This document shows positions 1 through 8,757 of a stretch of DNA of 64,000 bases, in pieces. Both the position numbers and the translations under genes were made by a program. Position 1 is the stretch's first letter. Every line of letters starts with the position of its first letter. The notes beneath the pieces are model-generated. The model was not told the origin of the DNA. It searched no databases and saw nothing but the letters and a program-made list of their open reading frames with translations. The DNA is from Rhynchopus sp. YZ270_cl-10 (lineage: Eukaryota; Euglenozoa; Diplonemea; Diplonemida; Diplonemidae): contig OZ037872.1 in assembly GCA_964035575.1 (NCBI GenBank), forward strand, positions 1,364,001-1,428,000. Reading direction: 5' to 3'.

Positions 1-239
1 AGCCCCGCCACATCTGCGTTGCCGTGCGTGAGGACAAGGACCTTGGTGACCTTCTGTCGAACGTGACGATTGCGGGCGGAGGTGTGGGTGGAGGAGTGCA
101 CGATGCTCTCAAGGCGACTGACAAGAAGTACAGGAAGAAGTCCTCTGGCAGTGTGACGAAAAAGTCGAAGGGGAAGAAGGGTGGAAAGAAGGGCAAGAAG
201 TCGAAGGGTTCCCCCAAGAAGTCGTCCCCGAAGAAGTAA
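1..239 (+). CDS. H2A: Histone H2A, C-terminal part (5' end outside window)
   Basis: The frame is open from base 3 to the TAA at 237-239. It opens with a PRHICVAVRED stretch, which matches the canonical H2A PRHLQLAIRND segment, then NVTIAGGGV, which matches the H2A VTIAQGGV docking segment. After this comes a Lys/Ser/Gly-rich tail with two SPKK motifs near the end; SPKK is a known minor-groove DNA-binding motif of histone tails. The acidic part of the fold (EDKDLGDLL) is present. The histone-fold start lies upstream of the window. It is the first of four histone genes in a row on the + strand; H2B is not in the window. H2A pairs with H2B in the nucleosome core. Confidence 0.88.
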   Translation, partial: PRHICVAVREDKDLGDLLSNVTIAGGGVGGGVHDALKATDKKYRKKSSGSVTKKSKGKKGGKKGKKSKGSPKKSSPKK

Positions 240-478
240 ACACGTTCTCCTTTGTGCAGCTGTCTTGCTCTTTGTATCCATCTATTGTTTGTTGTACCCT
301 TTAGTTGAACCCTCGCACATAAGGTGCTGAGGTGGTGTGACTGTGCACCGAATACAAAAGAAGAAATGCCAGCCTGTTTGTTTTCTGCCCACCCACCCAT
401 CCTCACCACACCTTTACCCTAACTTGAGTGACACACACCCCTACAGATTACCAAGACAACAGCCACACACACAAGAAG

Positions 479-916
479 ATGCCACGCACACCTGCCAAGT
501 CTGTGAAGAAGTCGCAGTCGTCGACTGGAAAGGACGGTGAGAAGAAGAGGAAGCCGAGGACGAAGCTGGACTACAAGGCCCCTGAGAAGAAGGACAAGAA
601 GGGGAAGGTGGTGAAGAAGTCTGGCCGCTGGTTGCCCGGAACTGTTGCGATGCGTGAGATCAAGGCACTGCAGAAGGGGACGCAGCTGCTGATCCAGAAG
701 GCGCCCTTCCAGCGCCTTGTGCGTGACGTGATGGACAAGCACAAGCAGGACATGCGTTTCCGTGCGTCTGCACTCGAGGCGATGCAGGAGGCAAGCGAGC
801 AGTACCTGATCAGCGTGTTTGAGGGTGCCGTGATCCTGCAGCTCCACAGGAAGAAGAAGACCCTCATCCAGAAGGACCTGAGCTACACCATCCGCATCCG
901 TGGGGACAACCTGTGA
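479..916 (+). CDS. H3: Histone H3, divergent
   Basis: The product has 145 residues starting at MPRTPAKS; an upstream in-frame start at 428 adds 17 Thr/His-rich residues that are probably 5' UTR. The fold is recognisable from residue about 47: RWLPGTVAMREI matches RYRPGTVALREI, QKAPFQRLVRDV matches the H3 alpha-1 region and is closest to the kinetoplastid version, and the end IRIRGDNL matches RIRGERA. The N-terminal tail keeps only a vague R-T-A-K-S pattern; the usual ARTKQTARKS and the K27 ARKSAP motif are missing, and the tail is Lys/Ser-rich. Tail modification sites therefore cannot be numbered by homology. No histone 3' stem-loop is visible after the stop. It is a nucleosome core component. 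Confidence 0.9.
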   Translation: MPRTPAKSVKKSQSSTGKDGEKKRKPRTKLDYKAPEKKDKKGKVVKKSGRWLPGTVAMREIKALQKGTQLLIQKAPFQRLVRDVMDKHKQDMRFRASALEAMQEASEQYLISVFEGAVILQLHRKKKTLIQKDLSYTIRIRGDNL

Positions 917-1257
917 ACGTGAGCACGAGCTGTTTCACTTGATTATTTCAAATTGTTTTATGTTTTTCACGCTTTTCCTCTGTAGGCTTGCTGGCTAAGC
1001 CACTGCGAGGGGTGGATTACCACCAGTGATATTTGACTAAAAAAGACACCACATTTTTGTTCCTGCCACCCCTTACCGAATCCGTTTTTGTGAGGTGACC
1101 CTCTGGGCACCAGGTTGGAAAAATGTTTCCAAAGAGTAGCCGGAGCCCACAGAGGGTACATGGCACCCAATGGGGTTGAATACCACTCCCACACGCTCTT
1201 CTTTCATGCCACCCACTTCTCACAGTTCTCACACAACACAACACAAACACACTTACA
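917..1257. other. Spacer between H3 and H1-like gene
   Basis: No gene is seen. The sequence is mixed, with short T-runs and a CA-rich stretch of about 35 bases immediately before the next start codon that looks like a 5' leader. ORFs on either strand here show no family features. Confidence 0.6.
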
Positions 1258-1524
1258 ATGCCGAGGTTCGAGTCGATTGCGATTGCCAAGCCGGATGAGA
1301 AGCGCTCCGTCAAGATCAAGGCGGCAGCGAAGGCGAAGAAGGACGCTGTGAGAATTGCAGTGAAGAAGGTGAAGGACGCTGAGAAGCAGAAGCGTGCGGA
1401 CGCAAGGGCCAAGAAGGCGGCGAAGAAGGAGGAGAAGGCGAAGAAGGCGAAGAAGGCCAAGAAGACCACCACGAAGAAGAAGGGAACGTCGACGAAGAAG
1501 AAGGCCAAGACCACGAAGAAGTAA
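1258..1524 (+). CDS. Short lysine/alanine-rich H1-like linker histone
   Basis: The 88-residue protein is dominated by Lys and Ala, with repeated AKKAKKAKK and TTTKKK segments from about residue 45 to the end. It has no winged-helix globular domain. Kinetoplastids and some other protists have H1 proteins that consist only of such a basic tail. The N-terminus (MPRFESIAIAKPDEK) is less basic and may be a specific binding segment. Its position between H3 and H4 in the histone cluster supports a chromatin role. It could alternatively be another small basic chromatin protein; composition alone cannot settle this. Confidence 0.7.
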   Translation: MPRFESIAIAKPDEKRSVKIKAAAKAKKDAVRIAVKKVKDAEKQKRADARAKKAAKKEEKAKKAKKAKKTTTKKKGTSTKKKAKTTKK

Positions 1525-1797
1525 GATTACACCAGCCGAAATATGACAGGCGCGACTTTGCACTAGTGTGCTGTACGTTTTGTGTTTTACGTTTTTGTTG
1601 TTTTTTTATCTAAACATTCACCTCTGCGTGCAGGCTGCAAAGAGGGGTGGCAATTCCCACCACAGGCAAACCCGAAGAACAAAAATCTTCATGTAAACCA
1701 AAGCAGTACCCATTGCGATTTTTACTTTTTTGCAACCTACCCCCACCCCTTTGCCTGAATCAACCCCACCAGATATTTAACAAAGCAAAACACAAAG

Positions 1798-2139
1798 ATG
1801 GGTCCGTCCAAGTCTGCCAAGGGAAAGTCGGTTGCCTCCGGAAAGGCTGACAAAAAGACGACCGGAAGCCAGAAGCGCAAGGGCGCAAAGTCGAACAAGG
1901 GCCGTGGTATCACGAAGGGAAGCATCCGCCGTCTGGCCCGCCGTGGAGGGTGCAAGCGTCTTGCGAGCAGCGTGTACGACGAGGCAAGGGAGATCCTGAG
2001 GAACTTCGTTGAGCAGGTGATGAAGGACACCCACGCGCTGATGGAGGTGCGTGAGAACGCCCCTGCGAAGACGGTGCGTGTGGAGCACATCCTGTACGCC
2101 CTGAAGAAGCGTGGCCGCACCCTGTACGTCTCCAAGTAA
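1798..2139 (+). CDS. H4: Histone H4, divergent
   Basis: The product has 113 residues. GITKGSIRRLARRGGCKR matches the canonical H4 GITKPAIRRLARRGGVKR, and VEHILYALKKRGRTLY matches DVVYALKRQGRTLY near the C-terminus. It differs from the usual 103-residue H4 in a longer Ser/Lys/Gly tail without the SGRGKGGKGLGK pattern and in ending with VSK instead of GFGG. The middle (SSVYDEAREILRNFVEQVM) aligns with the H4 alpha-1/alpha-2 region with many changes. The start at 1798 follows an A/C-rich leader. H4 pairs with H3 in the nucleosome core. Confidence 0.92.
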   Translation: MGPSKSAKGKSVASGKADKKTTGSQKRKGAKSNKGRGITKGSIRRLARRGGCKRLASSVYDEAREILRNFVEQVMKDTHALMEVRENAPAKTVRVEHILYALKKRGRTLYVSK

Positions 2140-2491
2140 GCATACACCGACACTTGGTCTTCTTTGCCCTCTTTTCTTTGTTGACGCTTTTATGTTTTTT
2201 GTTTCCAAGCTGTACAGTTGCATTGCATCTACTTGCTTCCTGCAACAGCACAGTGGCGTAATTGACGCCCTTTTTTCATTTAAACACGAAACCACACCTG
2301 ATAACTTGCCTACCGTCCACCCCCTCACTTTTCGGGGATGCGTATAATTCGTTTCTCCCGCGAAGATCAACTGCCAAGGTGGTTTGTTGCCTGCCTGCAT
2401 TGCGAATCAGGCAATTTGAGCGAAGGCTCAGATGGACAATCAATGACTGTGTCTTCCACCATTCCCACAACAGAAAACACAGAAAACAACA
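2140..2491. other. Spacer between H4 and LRR gene
   Basis: No gene is seen. It contains T-rich sequence after the H4 stop and an A/C-rich leader with several CACAG-type acceptors in the last 30 bases before the next ATG. Confidence 0.6.
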
Positions 2492-4426
2492 ATGGAACTC
2501 AACATCGAGGGATTTGATGGTCAGACGTACGTCGTCGATGTGGATGTGGATGACACAGCGAAGGACCTGCGGCGGAAGGTGGCAACTGCAGCGGAGTTTG
2601 CTGAACACAGCTTTTGCATGAGGTTCGGTGGGAACGGCGAAGGAGAGGACATCAACATCACAGCGCTGAGTGCTGGCGACACAGTCGTGTTGACGCGGAA
2701 TGATCAGAATTATAATAAGCAAGAAGCTATTGCAGCTCTTCATGCATTGGGTGAGAGAAAACTCACACGAGGGAGGCTCAAGCGCATCGAAGACCCCAAG
2801 GTAGCGCGCTTGTTTCTGCAGGCAGAAGTTGGAACTACGATTCCGCGTATGTTCCTGGCAAGAACTAATTTACGTAGCCTTGATCTGAGTGCCCCGTTGG
2901 CTGTTACTGCGATCGATTGCAACTTCTTATCTCAATGTTCATCATTGGAATCGATTGACTTGTCTGGGTTGTGCAACGTCACGAGAATAGGTGCCAGCTT
3001 CATGAACGGGTGCACATCACTACGCACTTTTGAGCCGTTCAACTTTGCAGGGTTGGACAGTGTCACAAGCCTTGGGGACGACTTCTTATCAGGTTGCACG
3101 GCGTTAACTTCGGTCAACTTTGCAGGACTGGGTGGTGTCACAAACTTTGGACACGGCTTCTTATCAGGTTGCTCGGCGTTAACCTCCGTCAACTTTGCAG
3201 GGCTGGGTGGTGTCATAAGCCTTCAGGACTCCTTCTTACGTGATTGCACGGCGTTGACCTCAATCGACTTTGCAGGGCTGCGTAGCGTCACAGGCCTTGG
3301 GGGCGACTTCTTATCAGGATGCACATCGTTAACCTCCATCAATTTTGCAGGGCTGGGTGGTGTCACGAGCCTTGGGGGATCCTTCTTACGTGATTGCACG
3401 TCGTTGACCTCAATCGACTTTGCAGGATTGAGCGGTGTCATAAGCCTTATGGACAACTTCTTATCAGGTTGCACGGCGTTAACCTCCGTCAATTTTGCAG
3501 GGCTGGGTAGTGTCACGAGCCTTGGGGGATCCCTATTACGCGATTGCACGTCGTTGACCTCAATCGACTTTGCAGGATTGAGCAGTGTCGCAAGCCTTGG
3601 GGACAACTTTTTATCAGGTTGCACGTCGTTAACCTCCGTCAATTTTGCAGGGCTGGGTGATGTCACAAGCCTTGGGGACAACTTCTTATCAGGTTGCTCG
3701 GCGTTAACCTCCGTCAATTTTGCAGGGCTGGGTAGTGTCACGAGCCTTGGGGGCTCCCTATTACGCGATTGCACGTCGTTAACCTCAATCGACTTTGCAG
3801 GATTGAGCGGTGTCACAAGCCTTCGGGAAAAATTTTTATCAGGTTGCACGTCGTTAACCTCCGTCAATTTTGCAGGGCTGGGTGGTGTCACAAGCCTTGG
3901 GTTCTGGTTCTTATGTCGTTGCACGTCGTTAACTTCAATCGACTTTGCAGGACTGGGTGGTGTCACAAGCCTTGGGCACGGCTTCTTATCAGGTTGCACG
4001 TCGTTAACCTCCGTCAATTTTGCAGGGCTGGGTGGTGTCACAAGCCTTCGGGACTCCTTCTTACGCGATTGCACAGCGTTGACCTCAATCGACTTTGCAG
4101 GACTGGGTGGTGTCATAAGCCTTGGGGACGACTTTTTATTAGGTTGCACATCGTTGACCTCAATCGACTTTGCAGGGCTGGGTAGTGTCACAAGCCTAGG
4201 GTCCTGGTTCTTATGTCGTTGCACGGCGTTAACCTCAGTCAATTTTGCAGGGCTGGGTGGTGTCACAAGCCTTCGGGACTCCTTCTTACGTGATTGCACA
4301 GCGTTGACCTCAATCGACTTTGCAGGATTGAGTGGTGTGACACGAATTGGGAGCAGGTTTCTTGAGGGTTGCACTTCTTTAGGGACGTACGACTTTCCAG
4401 CATTGAGAGCTATTAAGGGCAGATAG
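2492..4426 (+). CDS. Ubiquitin-like fold plus BspA-type leucine-rich repeat protein
   Basis: The protein has 644 residues. Residues 1-70 look like a beta-grasp/ubiquitin-like domain (LNIEGFDGQTYVVDVDV, then DDTAKDLRRKV and DTVVLTR). After a linker come about 20 repeats of the BspA (LRR_5) type, each 25 residues with the pattern FLSGCTSLTSVNFAGLGGV. Two versions, SVNFAGL and SIDFAGL, largely alternate. The cysteine in GCT or DCT is kept in nearly every repeat. No signal peptide or TM segment is seen, so a cytosolic location is likely. Such proteins are expanded in several protists and are thought to bind proteins; the partner is unknown. The repeats are almost identical at DNA level, so assembly collapse or expansion is possible. 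Confidence 0.85.
   Translation: MELNIEGFDGQTYVVDVDVDDTAKDLRRKVATAAEFAEHSFCMRFGGNGEGEDINITALSAGDTVVLTRNDQNYNKQEAIAALHALGERKLTRGRLKRIEDPKVARLFLQAEVGTTIPRMFLARTNLRSLDLSAPLAVTAIDCNFLSQCSSLESIDLSGLCNVTRIGASFMNGCTSLRTFEPFNFAGLDSVTSLGDDFLSGCTALTSVNFAGLGGVTNFGHGFLSGCSALTSVNFAGLGGVISLQDSFLRDCTALTSIDFAGLRSVTGLGGDFLSGCTSLTSINFAGLGGVTSLGGSFLRDCTSLTSIDFAGLSGVISLMDNFLSGCTALTSVNFAGLGSVTSLGGSLLRDCTSLTSIDFAGLSSVASLGDNFLSGCTSLTSVNFAGLGDVTSLGDNFLSGCSALTSVNFAGLGSVTSLGGSLLRDCTSLTSIDFAGLSGVTSLREKFLSGCTSLTSVNFAGLGGVTSLGFWFLCRCTSLTSIDFAGLGGVTSLGHGFLSGCTSLTSVNFAGLGGVTSLRDSFLRDCTALTSIDFAGLGGVISLGDDFLLGCTSLTSIDFAGLGSVTSLGSWFLCRCTALTSVNFAGLGGVTSLRDSFLRDCTALTSIDFAGLSGVTRIGSRFLEGCTSLGTYDFPALRAIKGR
3060..4350 (+). repeat. 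Coding tandem repeat, 75-bp unit
   Basis: About 17 copies of a 75-bp unit encode the 25-residue LRR. The starts of successive units, such as those near 3083 and 3158, lie exactly 75 bases apart. Units differ by only a few bases and fall into two alternating subtypes, giving an approximate 150-bp higher-order period. Confidence 0.85.
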
Positions 4427-4943
4427 AAGGGTATCGGGTTAAGGTGGTGGGGATGTGTTGCATGGGAGGAGGTTCCCATGATATACTTTTCACCGTTTCT
4501 TTAGAAAAAGCACAAAGAAAAAAGGGGGCGTGGGATGGGGATATTTTGTTTAGTACTATGTACCGTTACCCCAAACACAACCATGCACACCTGCACTCTA
4601 TTCATATGAGCTGTGCCTATGTTAGGCACACATTCGACACAATTCCACGGGCAAAAAATGGTACATACCTGCAGAGAATCATGCCACCACATGTAAAACG
4701 ACCAAAAAAAATAGTGCATTTAGATGCGAGTTAAGTGGTCATCAACAAGGAACCAGGTTGGATGAGCTTCGAAGTGGAGCACACTGCGATGCATCGTGGT
4801 AGTGATGGTGACCATTTTTTCGTTTTGTGTCTGTGGATCACTGCCCTCCCACCACCACCCATCCATCGCCTCTTACAAAGCACAACACCCCTTCCCTACC
4901 ACCCACCCCTCACAGCACAACACACCTCCCCTCATCCACAAAT
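4427..4943. other. Spacer between LRR gene and secreted-protein gene
   Basis: No gene is seen. Short ORFs on both strands lack family features. The last 110 bases are pyrimidine/C/A-rich with CTTACAAAG and CCTCACAG acceptor-like sites, probably the 5' leader region of the next gene. Confidence 0.55.
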
Positions 4944-5444
4944 ATGATGCGTACAGCGATTCTGTGCAGTGCGGCGCTTGCCGTGTCTGCTGCGGAGTAC
5001 TCCTGCCCGGGACCGGCCTTTGGTGTGCACGCACGCTGTGAGGTGACCGCGACGGTGAACGGGACCTGCGCAAACGCGATGGACGAGGTCACGGCACGTC
5101 TGAACGGCGAGGGTGGATGGGTGGACCCGCACAACGCAGGGAACTACTCGCTGATCAAGCGCAGCACGTCGGAGATCAACGCACAGCGCTTCACCGGCAA
5201 GGCACCGCACTACCACGACCTCTTCAACCTTGAGTTCACGTCGTCCAAGACAAACGAGTGTGAGATTGCCGCATGCTCGCGCTCCCAGACGTCCTCCGTC
5301 CTCGACGCCTCCACCAACTACTGCAACCTCCACAACCTCTACTGCGGGTCCAACCTTGGCTGCAAGTACGTCCGCTACAACTTCGCTGCCACAGAGAAGG
5401 TCGGCTCCTGCGTTCAGCACGAGACCAGCGCCTGTCTTGCGTGA
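4944..5444 (+). CDS. Secreted cysteine-rich protein of unknown function
   Basis: The 166-residue protein begins MMRTAILCSAALAVSAAEY, a clear signal peptide with likely cleavage after SAA. The mature part has about 12 cysteines, including the dense stretch NYCNLHNLYCGSNLGC near the C-terminus, and two N-glycosylation sequons. There is no TM segment after the signal peptide, so it should be secreted or lumenal. I do not recognise a named domain; the Cys-rich C-terminal half resembles conserved uncharacterised proteins of algae and other protists. An ATG at 4944 is preferred over upstream in-frame starts because it places the signal peptide at the N-terminus and follows a leader ending in CACAG. 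Confidence 0.8.
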   Translation: MMRTAILCSAALAVSAAEYSCPGPAFGVHARCEVTATVNGTCANAMDEVTARLNGEGGWVDPHNAGNYSLIKRSTSEINAQRFTGKAPHYHDLFNLEFTSSKTNECEIAACSRSQTSSVLDASTNYCNLHNLYCGSNLGCKYVRYNFAATEKVGSCVQHETSACLA

Positions 5445-6269
5445 GAAGAATAAAAAAATGAGGGGGGGGGGTTTGATTTTTTTTTTTTTGAAAAAGCACT
5501 GTCAGGTACATTTTTGAATTTTGCTGCGCAACACAACAGTGTTCTGTACTCCCTACGCATAGTGGGGTAACGTTTAGTTTCATTTATTTTTTTCCTTTTT
5601 TCGATACCATTTTTTTTGTGGGGAAAAATACAGGAAAAACCCTCCCAAAGATGACCACTTTGTATGGGAGGGGAGACGTTGCTTTTTATTCGCTTGTAGA
5701 AACGACCTTCTCGTAATGTAGTGAATAACACTTTTAAGGTAAGTGTGCGTCATGGCACACTTATCTTCAGTTTTCTTATCCCCCTCAACGATCATATTCT
5801 CCCCTTACCCTCGCGTGTATTGTCTTTTCTTTTTTTGTTTTGAGGGGATGGATAATGGTCAGAGGTCATGTTGTTATTATACGTTTCGGGTCGTCTGCAG
5901 CGATTGTTACGATTCCCTTATTCCTCCGTTTATGTCCCCCACCCAACACCCCCCTCGTTAATTCGCATTTGTGACGGAAAAAAAAAAGCAAAAATAATAT
6001 CGAGGTGAATCGCTACCATTGCGGTACTGCTACTGATACTATACACAAAAATAATGGGATTTTTTTCAATTTTTCAGATGTAATCCTCGAAAATGGTCTG
6101 GGACAATATGGTTCGGGTCTATCACCGGTGTACTGGTTACGCGTGATGCGGCTTTGTATTTTAATTTTTTCCTTCAAAAAAAAAAAAAAATTGCTGTATT
6201 GGGCCTGAAATGTCCTTCCTTCTGGCTCCCTTCTTAACACCACCACCACCACCACCATATACCACAGAA
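5445..6269. other. Spacer upstream of cytochrome b5 reductase gene
   Basis: No gene is seen. It contains long T-runs, one strong 13-bp hairpin at 5736-5767 (listed separately), and a CCACCA microsatellite at about 6238-6255 immediately before the next start. Confidence 0.55.
5736..5767 (+). repeat. Spacer hairpin family B, copy 1
   Basis: Arms AAGGTAAGTGTGC and GCACACTTATCTT can form 13 consecutive pairs (one G-U) around a 6-nt loop. The AAGRT start and ATCTT end are shared with the other family B copies. Confidence 0.7.
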
Positions 6270-7361
6270 ATGAAAGAGTTAGTCGCGATGGGTGTCTTCG
6301 GGGGAGCACTGAGTGTGCTGGGGTGTGTGCTGTGGCGTCGGAAGCAGCGCCCGACGGTTCTGTCCGCAGAGGGGAAGGTGTCGCTGCCGCTGGTGAACGT
6401 TGTGCGCATCAACCACAACAGCAAGGTGTATGTGTTTGCGTTTCCGCATCAGGACGATGTGCTGGGGCTGCCTGTGGGGCAGCATGTGTCGCTGACGACT
6501 CGTGTGGACGGAAAGGTTGTGTCTCGTGCATACACACCTGTCTCGGGTGATGACGTGCGTGGTGAGATCCGCCTCGCAGTCAAGGTGTACCCCGAGGGCA
6601 AGATGACACAGCACCTCGACCACATGAGCATAGGCGACTCGCTTGACTTCAGCGGCCCGAAGGGCTCCTTCGAGTACCTCGGTCGCGGTGCCTTCACCGT
6701 GAACAAGCGTGGCTACACAAAAGGCGTGAGGAACGTCTCCACCATGAGCATGATCGCAGGCGGCTCTGGCCTGACTCCCGTCCTCCAAGTGATCGAAGCG
6801 ATCTACAAAGACCCAAACGACAAAACAAAAGTGAACCTCATGTACGCAAACGTGACAGAGGCGGACATCTGGTACAAAGAGGAGCTGGAGAAGATGCAGG
6901 CAGAGCGGCCAGAGCAGTTCCACTTCTGGTATGTTGTGTTCTCGGCTTGCTAGGGGGTTCACCGGAAGATTTTACTTCCCCCCTCTTTCCCCCCTCTTTC
7001 CCCCCTCCCCGCTCGCCTGAAGGGGTGCGGCCATTTTAATAATTCACTACGCGAAATGCCGTCTTCTTTTTGATTTAAAAAACCCCCTATCACAGGTTTG
7101 TTCTCTCGAGTCCAGCAGAAGGGTGGGGACAGGGCTCAGGGTTCATCAACGTTGACTCGATGCAGGAGCACCTTGGGCAGAGGGTATGTTTCAAAAGCAA
7201 CAACCGAAATGCTGTGCTTTTTGTACACCATTCCCACCCGACCAACCCACTCCACCCGACAGGACCTGGTGCTGATGTGCGGACCACCCCCCATGACAAA
7301 GGCTATGGACAAATGTCTCGACACCTTGGAGGTTACAAAGGAACAGCGTTTCACTTTCTAG
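6270..7361 (+). CDS. CYB5R: NADH-cytochrome b5 reductase-like flavoprotein (three exons)
   Basis: Exons 6270-6928, 7096-7183 and 7263-7361 join in frame to give 281 residues, close to the usual 300. The enzyme moves electrons from NADH through FAD to cytochrome b5 or similar acceptors. Motifs in order: an N-terminal membrane anchor (GVFGGALSVLGCVLW), the FAD-binding SRAYTPVSGD (RxYTxxS), GPKGSFEY, the NADH-binding GGSGLTPVLQ, CGPPPM, and the C-terminal Phe (QRFTF) that stacks on the flavin. The first donor is GTATGT and acceptors end CACAG and GACAG. An upstream in-frame ATG at 6210 would add a poly-Pro stretch coded by the CCACCA repeat and is probably not used. It likely sits on the ER or outer mitochondrial membrane, facing the cytosol. 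Confidence 0.92.
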
Positions 7362-7468
7362 AGAATTCCGCAAAACGTCCTGCCGCTCACAGCTGCAGGC
7401 TATTCTTCAACCCTGGAAAGTGCGGTTTGTACACTAATGTGACTACAAACAGTTTATCAAAAAGGACA

Positions 7469-7528
7469 GTGGAGCTTGCACAGGTTGCAACTACACTATT
7501 CCAACAGTTTTTCAAAAAAAGAAAAAAG
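7469..7528 (+). repeat. Poly(A)-ended hairpin element, family A copy
   Basis: It starts GTGGAGCTTGCA and has the internal hairpin TTGC-acag-GTTGCAA, then CTACACTATTCCAAC and TTTTTC followed by an A-rich tail. It is most like the copy at 28799. TGGA near the start can pair with TCCA near the end. Confidence 0.6.
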
Positions 7529-8325
7529 GGTGCCGGTATCTGTATGGCTAACCGTATTCAGATTTATGACAATGCAAAATTTCAAAAAAAAAACGTAGTG
7601 TTTGTAGTAGCTTCTCTTCAGGAGCTCTTCCGCATGCATTTTTTGGGAGAAACCAATTTATTTATTCGTACCGAATCCGTCTTCTGGACAGAGGTGATTG
7701 TTTTTATCGAAACAGCAAAACAAGAGAGGAGAGAAGGAGTATTTCTGTTGAGATCCAACGAATATGCAACAGAAATGAAACCCCCTCACGTTTTTTTTTT
7801 CTTGTGTTAAAGTTTCCCGTGTGTGTGTTTATAGTCAAAGAAGAGGGAGGGGAAAGAGACAAGAGTATTGCCTGTGCGTGCAGAAACGAAAGAATTGCAT
7901 AAGTGAGGGGGTGCATTTTTGTATAGTTGGTGCTCCTGGAGGGGTCGATATTGACAGGTCGCTGGTATCTGACTGAATTTTCAATAGCACCAATTAGTGT
8001 TTTCTTTTTTGTGGTGCACCTCCTGAGTACACACTCCTGTTCACCGAGTTTGCACTTCAAATCGCATTTTGTCTTGATTTTTTTTTTTTGTGCTTTCAAT
8101 CCAGGATGGGAACCGTACCAGTCGGATGGTGTCTGCACGCAAATAACGAATGCTCTCTTGTGTTTTGTCGTTTCTCCTTCCCACAGCCCTTTGGTTTCTC
8201 CTCTGGTTCTCGCTTTCTTCTTCCTAGCCTACCACCTTTTTTTAAAGATGTGTGCACGTGAGACATATTCACCTCACAACTTTTTTCTCCGCGGTTCTTC
8301 CCCGGTACACCACCCGGTCATGTTA

Positions 8326-8364
8326 GGTACACTGTCACGAGCGGGCTGTTGTATTTCAAGTCAA
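8326..8364 (+). repeat. Family C dispersed element, copy 1
   Basis: It contains ACTGTCACGAGCGGG followed by TTGTATTTCAAGTC and then a T-run. The same order is found near 51345, 29723 and 23534. Confidence 0.5.
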
Positions 8365-8444
8365 ACTTTTTTTTTTTGTGTCAAAGTCTCATGCAAAACA
8401 AAAGTTCCCCACTTTCTCTCTCTTTCAATAGCATATACTATGGT

Positions 8445-8578
8445 TTGTAGTCAGTCTGAGTCAGACTGACTCATCTCGCACCCCTCTCGCACTCAAGTGC
8501 GAGGAGTACGAGATGAGTGCGAGAAATGTCCGATCCTAGGCCTGGCCCAAAAATCAGTCTGACTCAGACTGACTACAA
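8445..8578. mobile_element. MITE-like element with nested palindromes
   Basis: Outer arms of about 25 bp (TTGTAGTCAGTCTGAGTC at the left and its complement at 8554-8578) match nearly perfectly. Inside are a second palindrome, ACTCATCTCG with CGAGATGAGT, and a third, CTCGCACT with AGTGCGAG. No coding capacity and no clear target-site duplication are seen. It is a non-autonomous DNA-transposon candidate. Confidence 0.6.
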
Positions 8579-8757
8579 TCATGCTATATACCCCAACGCC
8601 ACATCAATACACAAACAGCAGGCGAGGTGGGTGGGGGTGCACCACATATTAGGGGAAGGTGACAGCAGCCGCCATCATCACCCTCCCCCATTCTTGAAAC
8701 CTTTTTAAAAGTGATCTGCTGAGGGCTGAAGCACCTTTACCTTTTCTTTGCATCACA

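Larger units (their letters stand above)
7362..8757. other. Spacer with small repeat elements
   Basis: No gene is supported; ORFs in all frames are short or cross T-runs. It holds a poly(A)-ended element (7469-7528), a family C element (8326-8364) and a nested inverted-repeat element (8445-8578), each listed separately. Confidence 0.55.

Noticed and set aside
917-2491. Histone 3' stem-loops after the H3, H1-like and H4 stops
   Set aside because: No GGC-rich 6-bp stem with a 4-nt loop is visible, so these mRNAs are probably polyadenylated.
3223-4479. Minus-strand ORF of 418 codons opposite the LRR gene
   Set aside because: It mirrors the 75-bp repeats of the real LRR gene, shows no independent domain, and extends only because the repeat lacks stops in this frame.
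4444-4734. 96-codon + strand ORF after the LRR gene
   Set aside because: Composition and codon use are those of spacer DNA, with no motif and no leader-like sequence before the start.
7160-7810. 216-codon ORF over exon 2/3 of the b5 reductase gene and its 3' flank
   Set aside because: It overlaps two well-supported exons in a different frame and continues through A- and T-runs.
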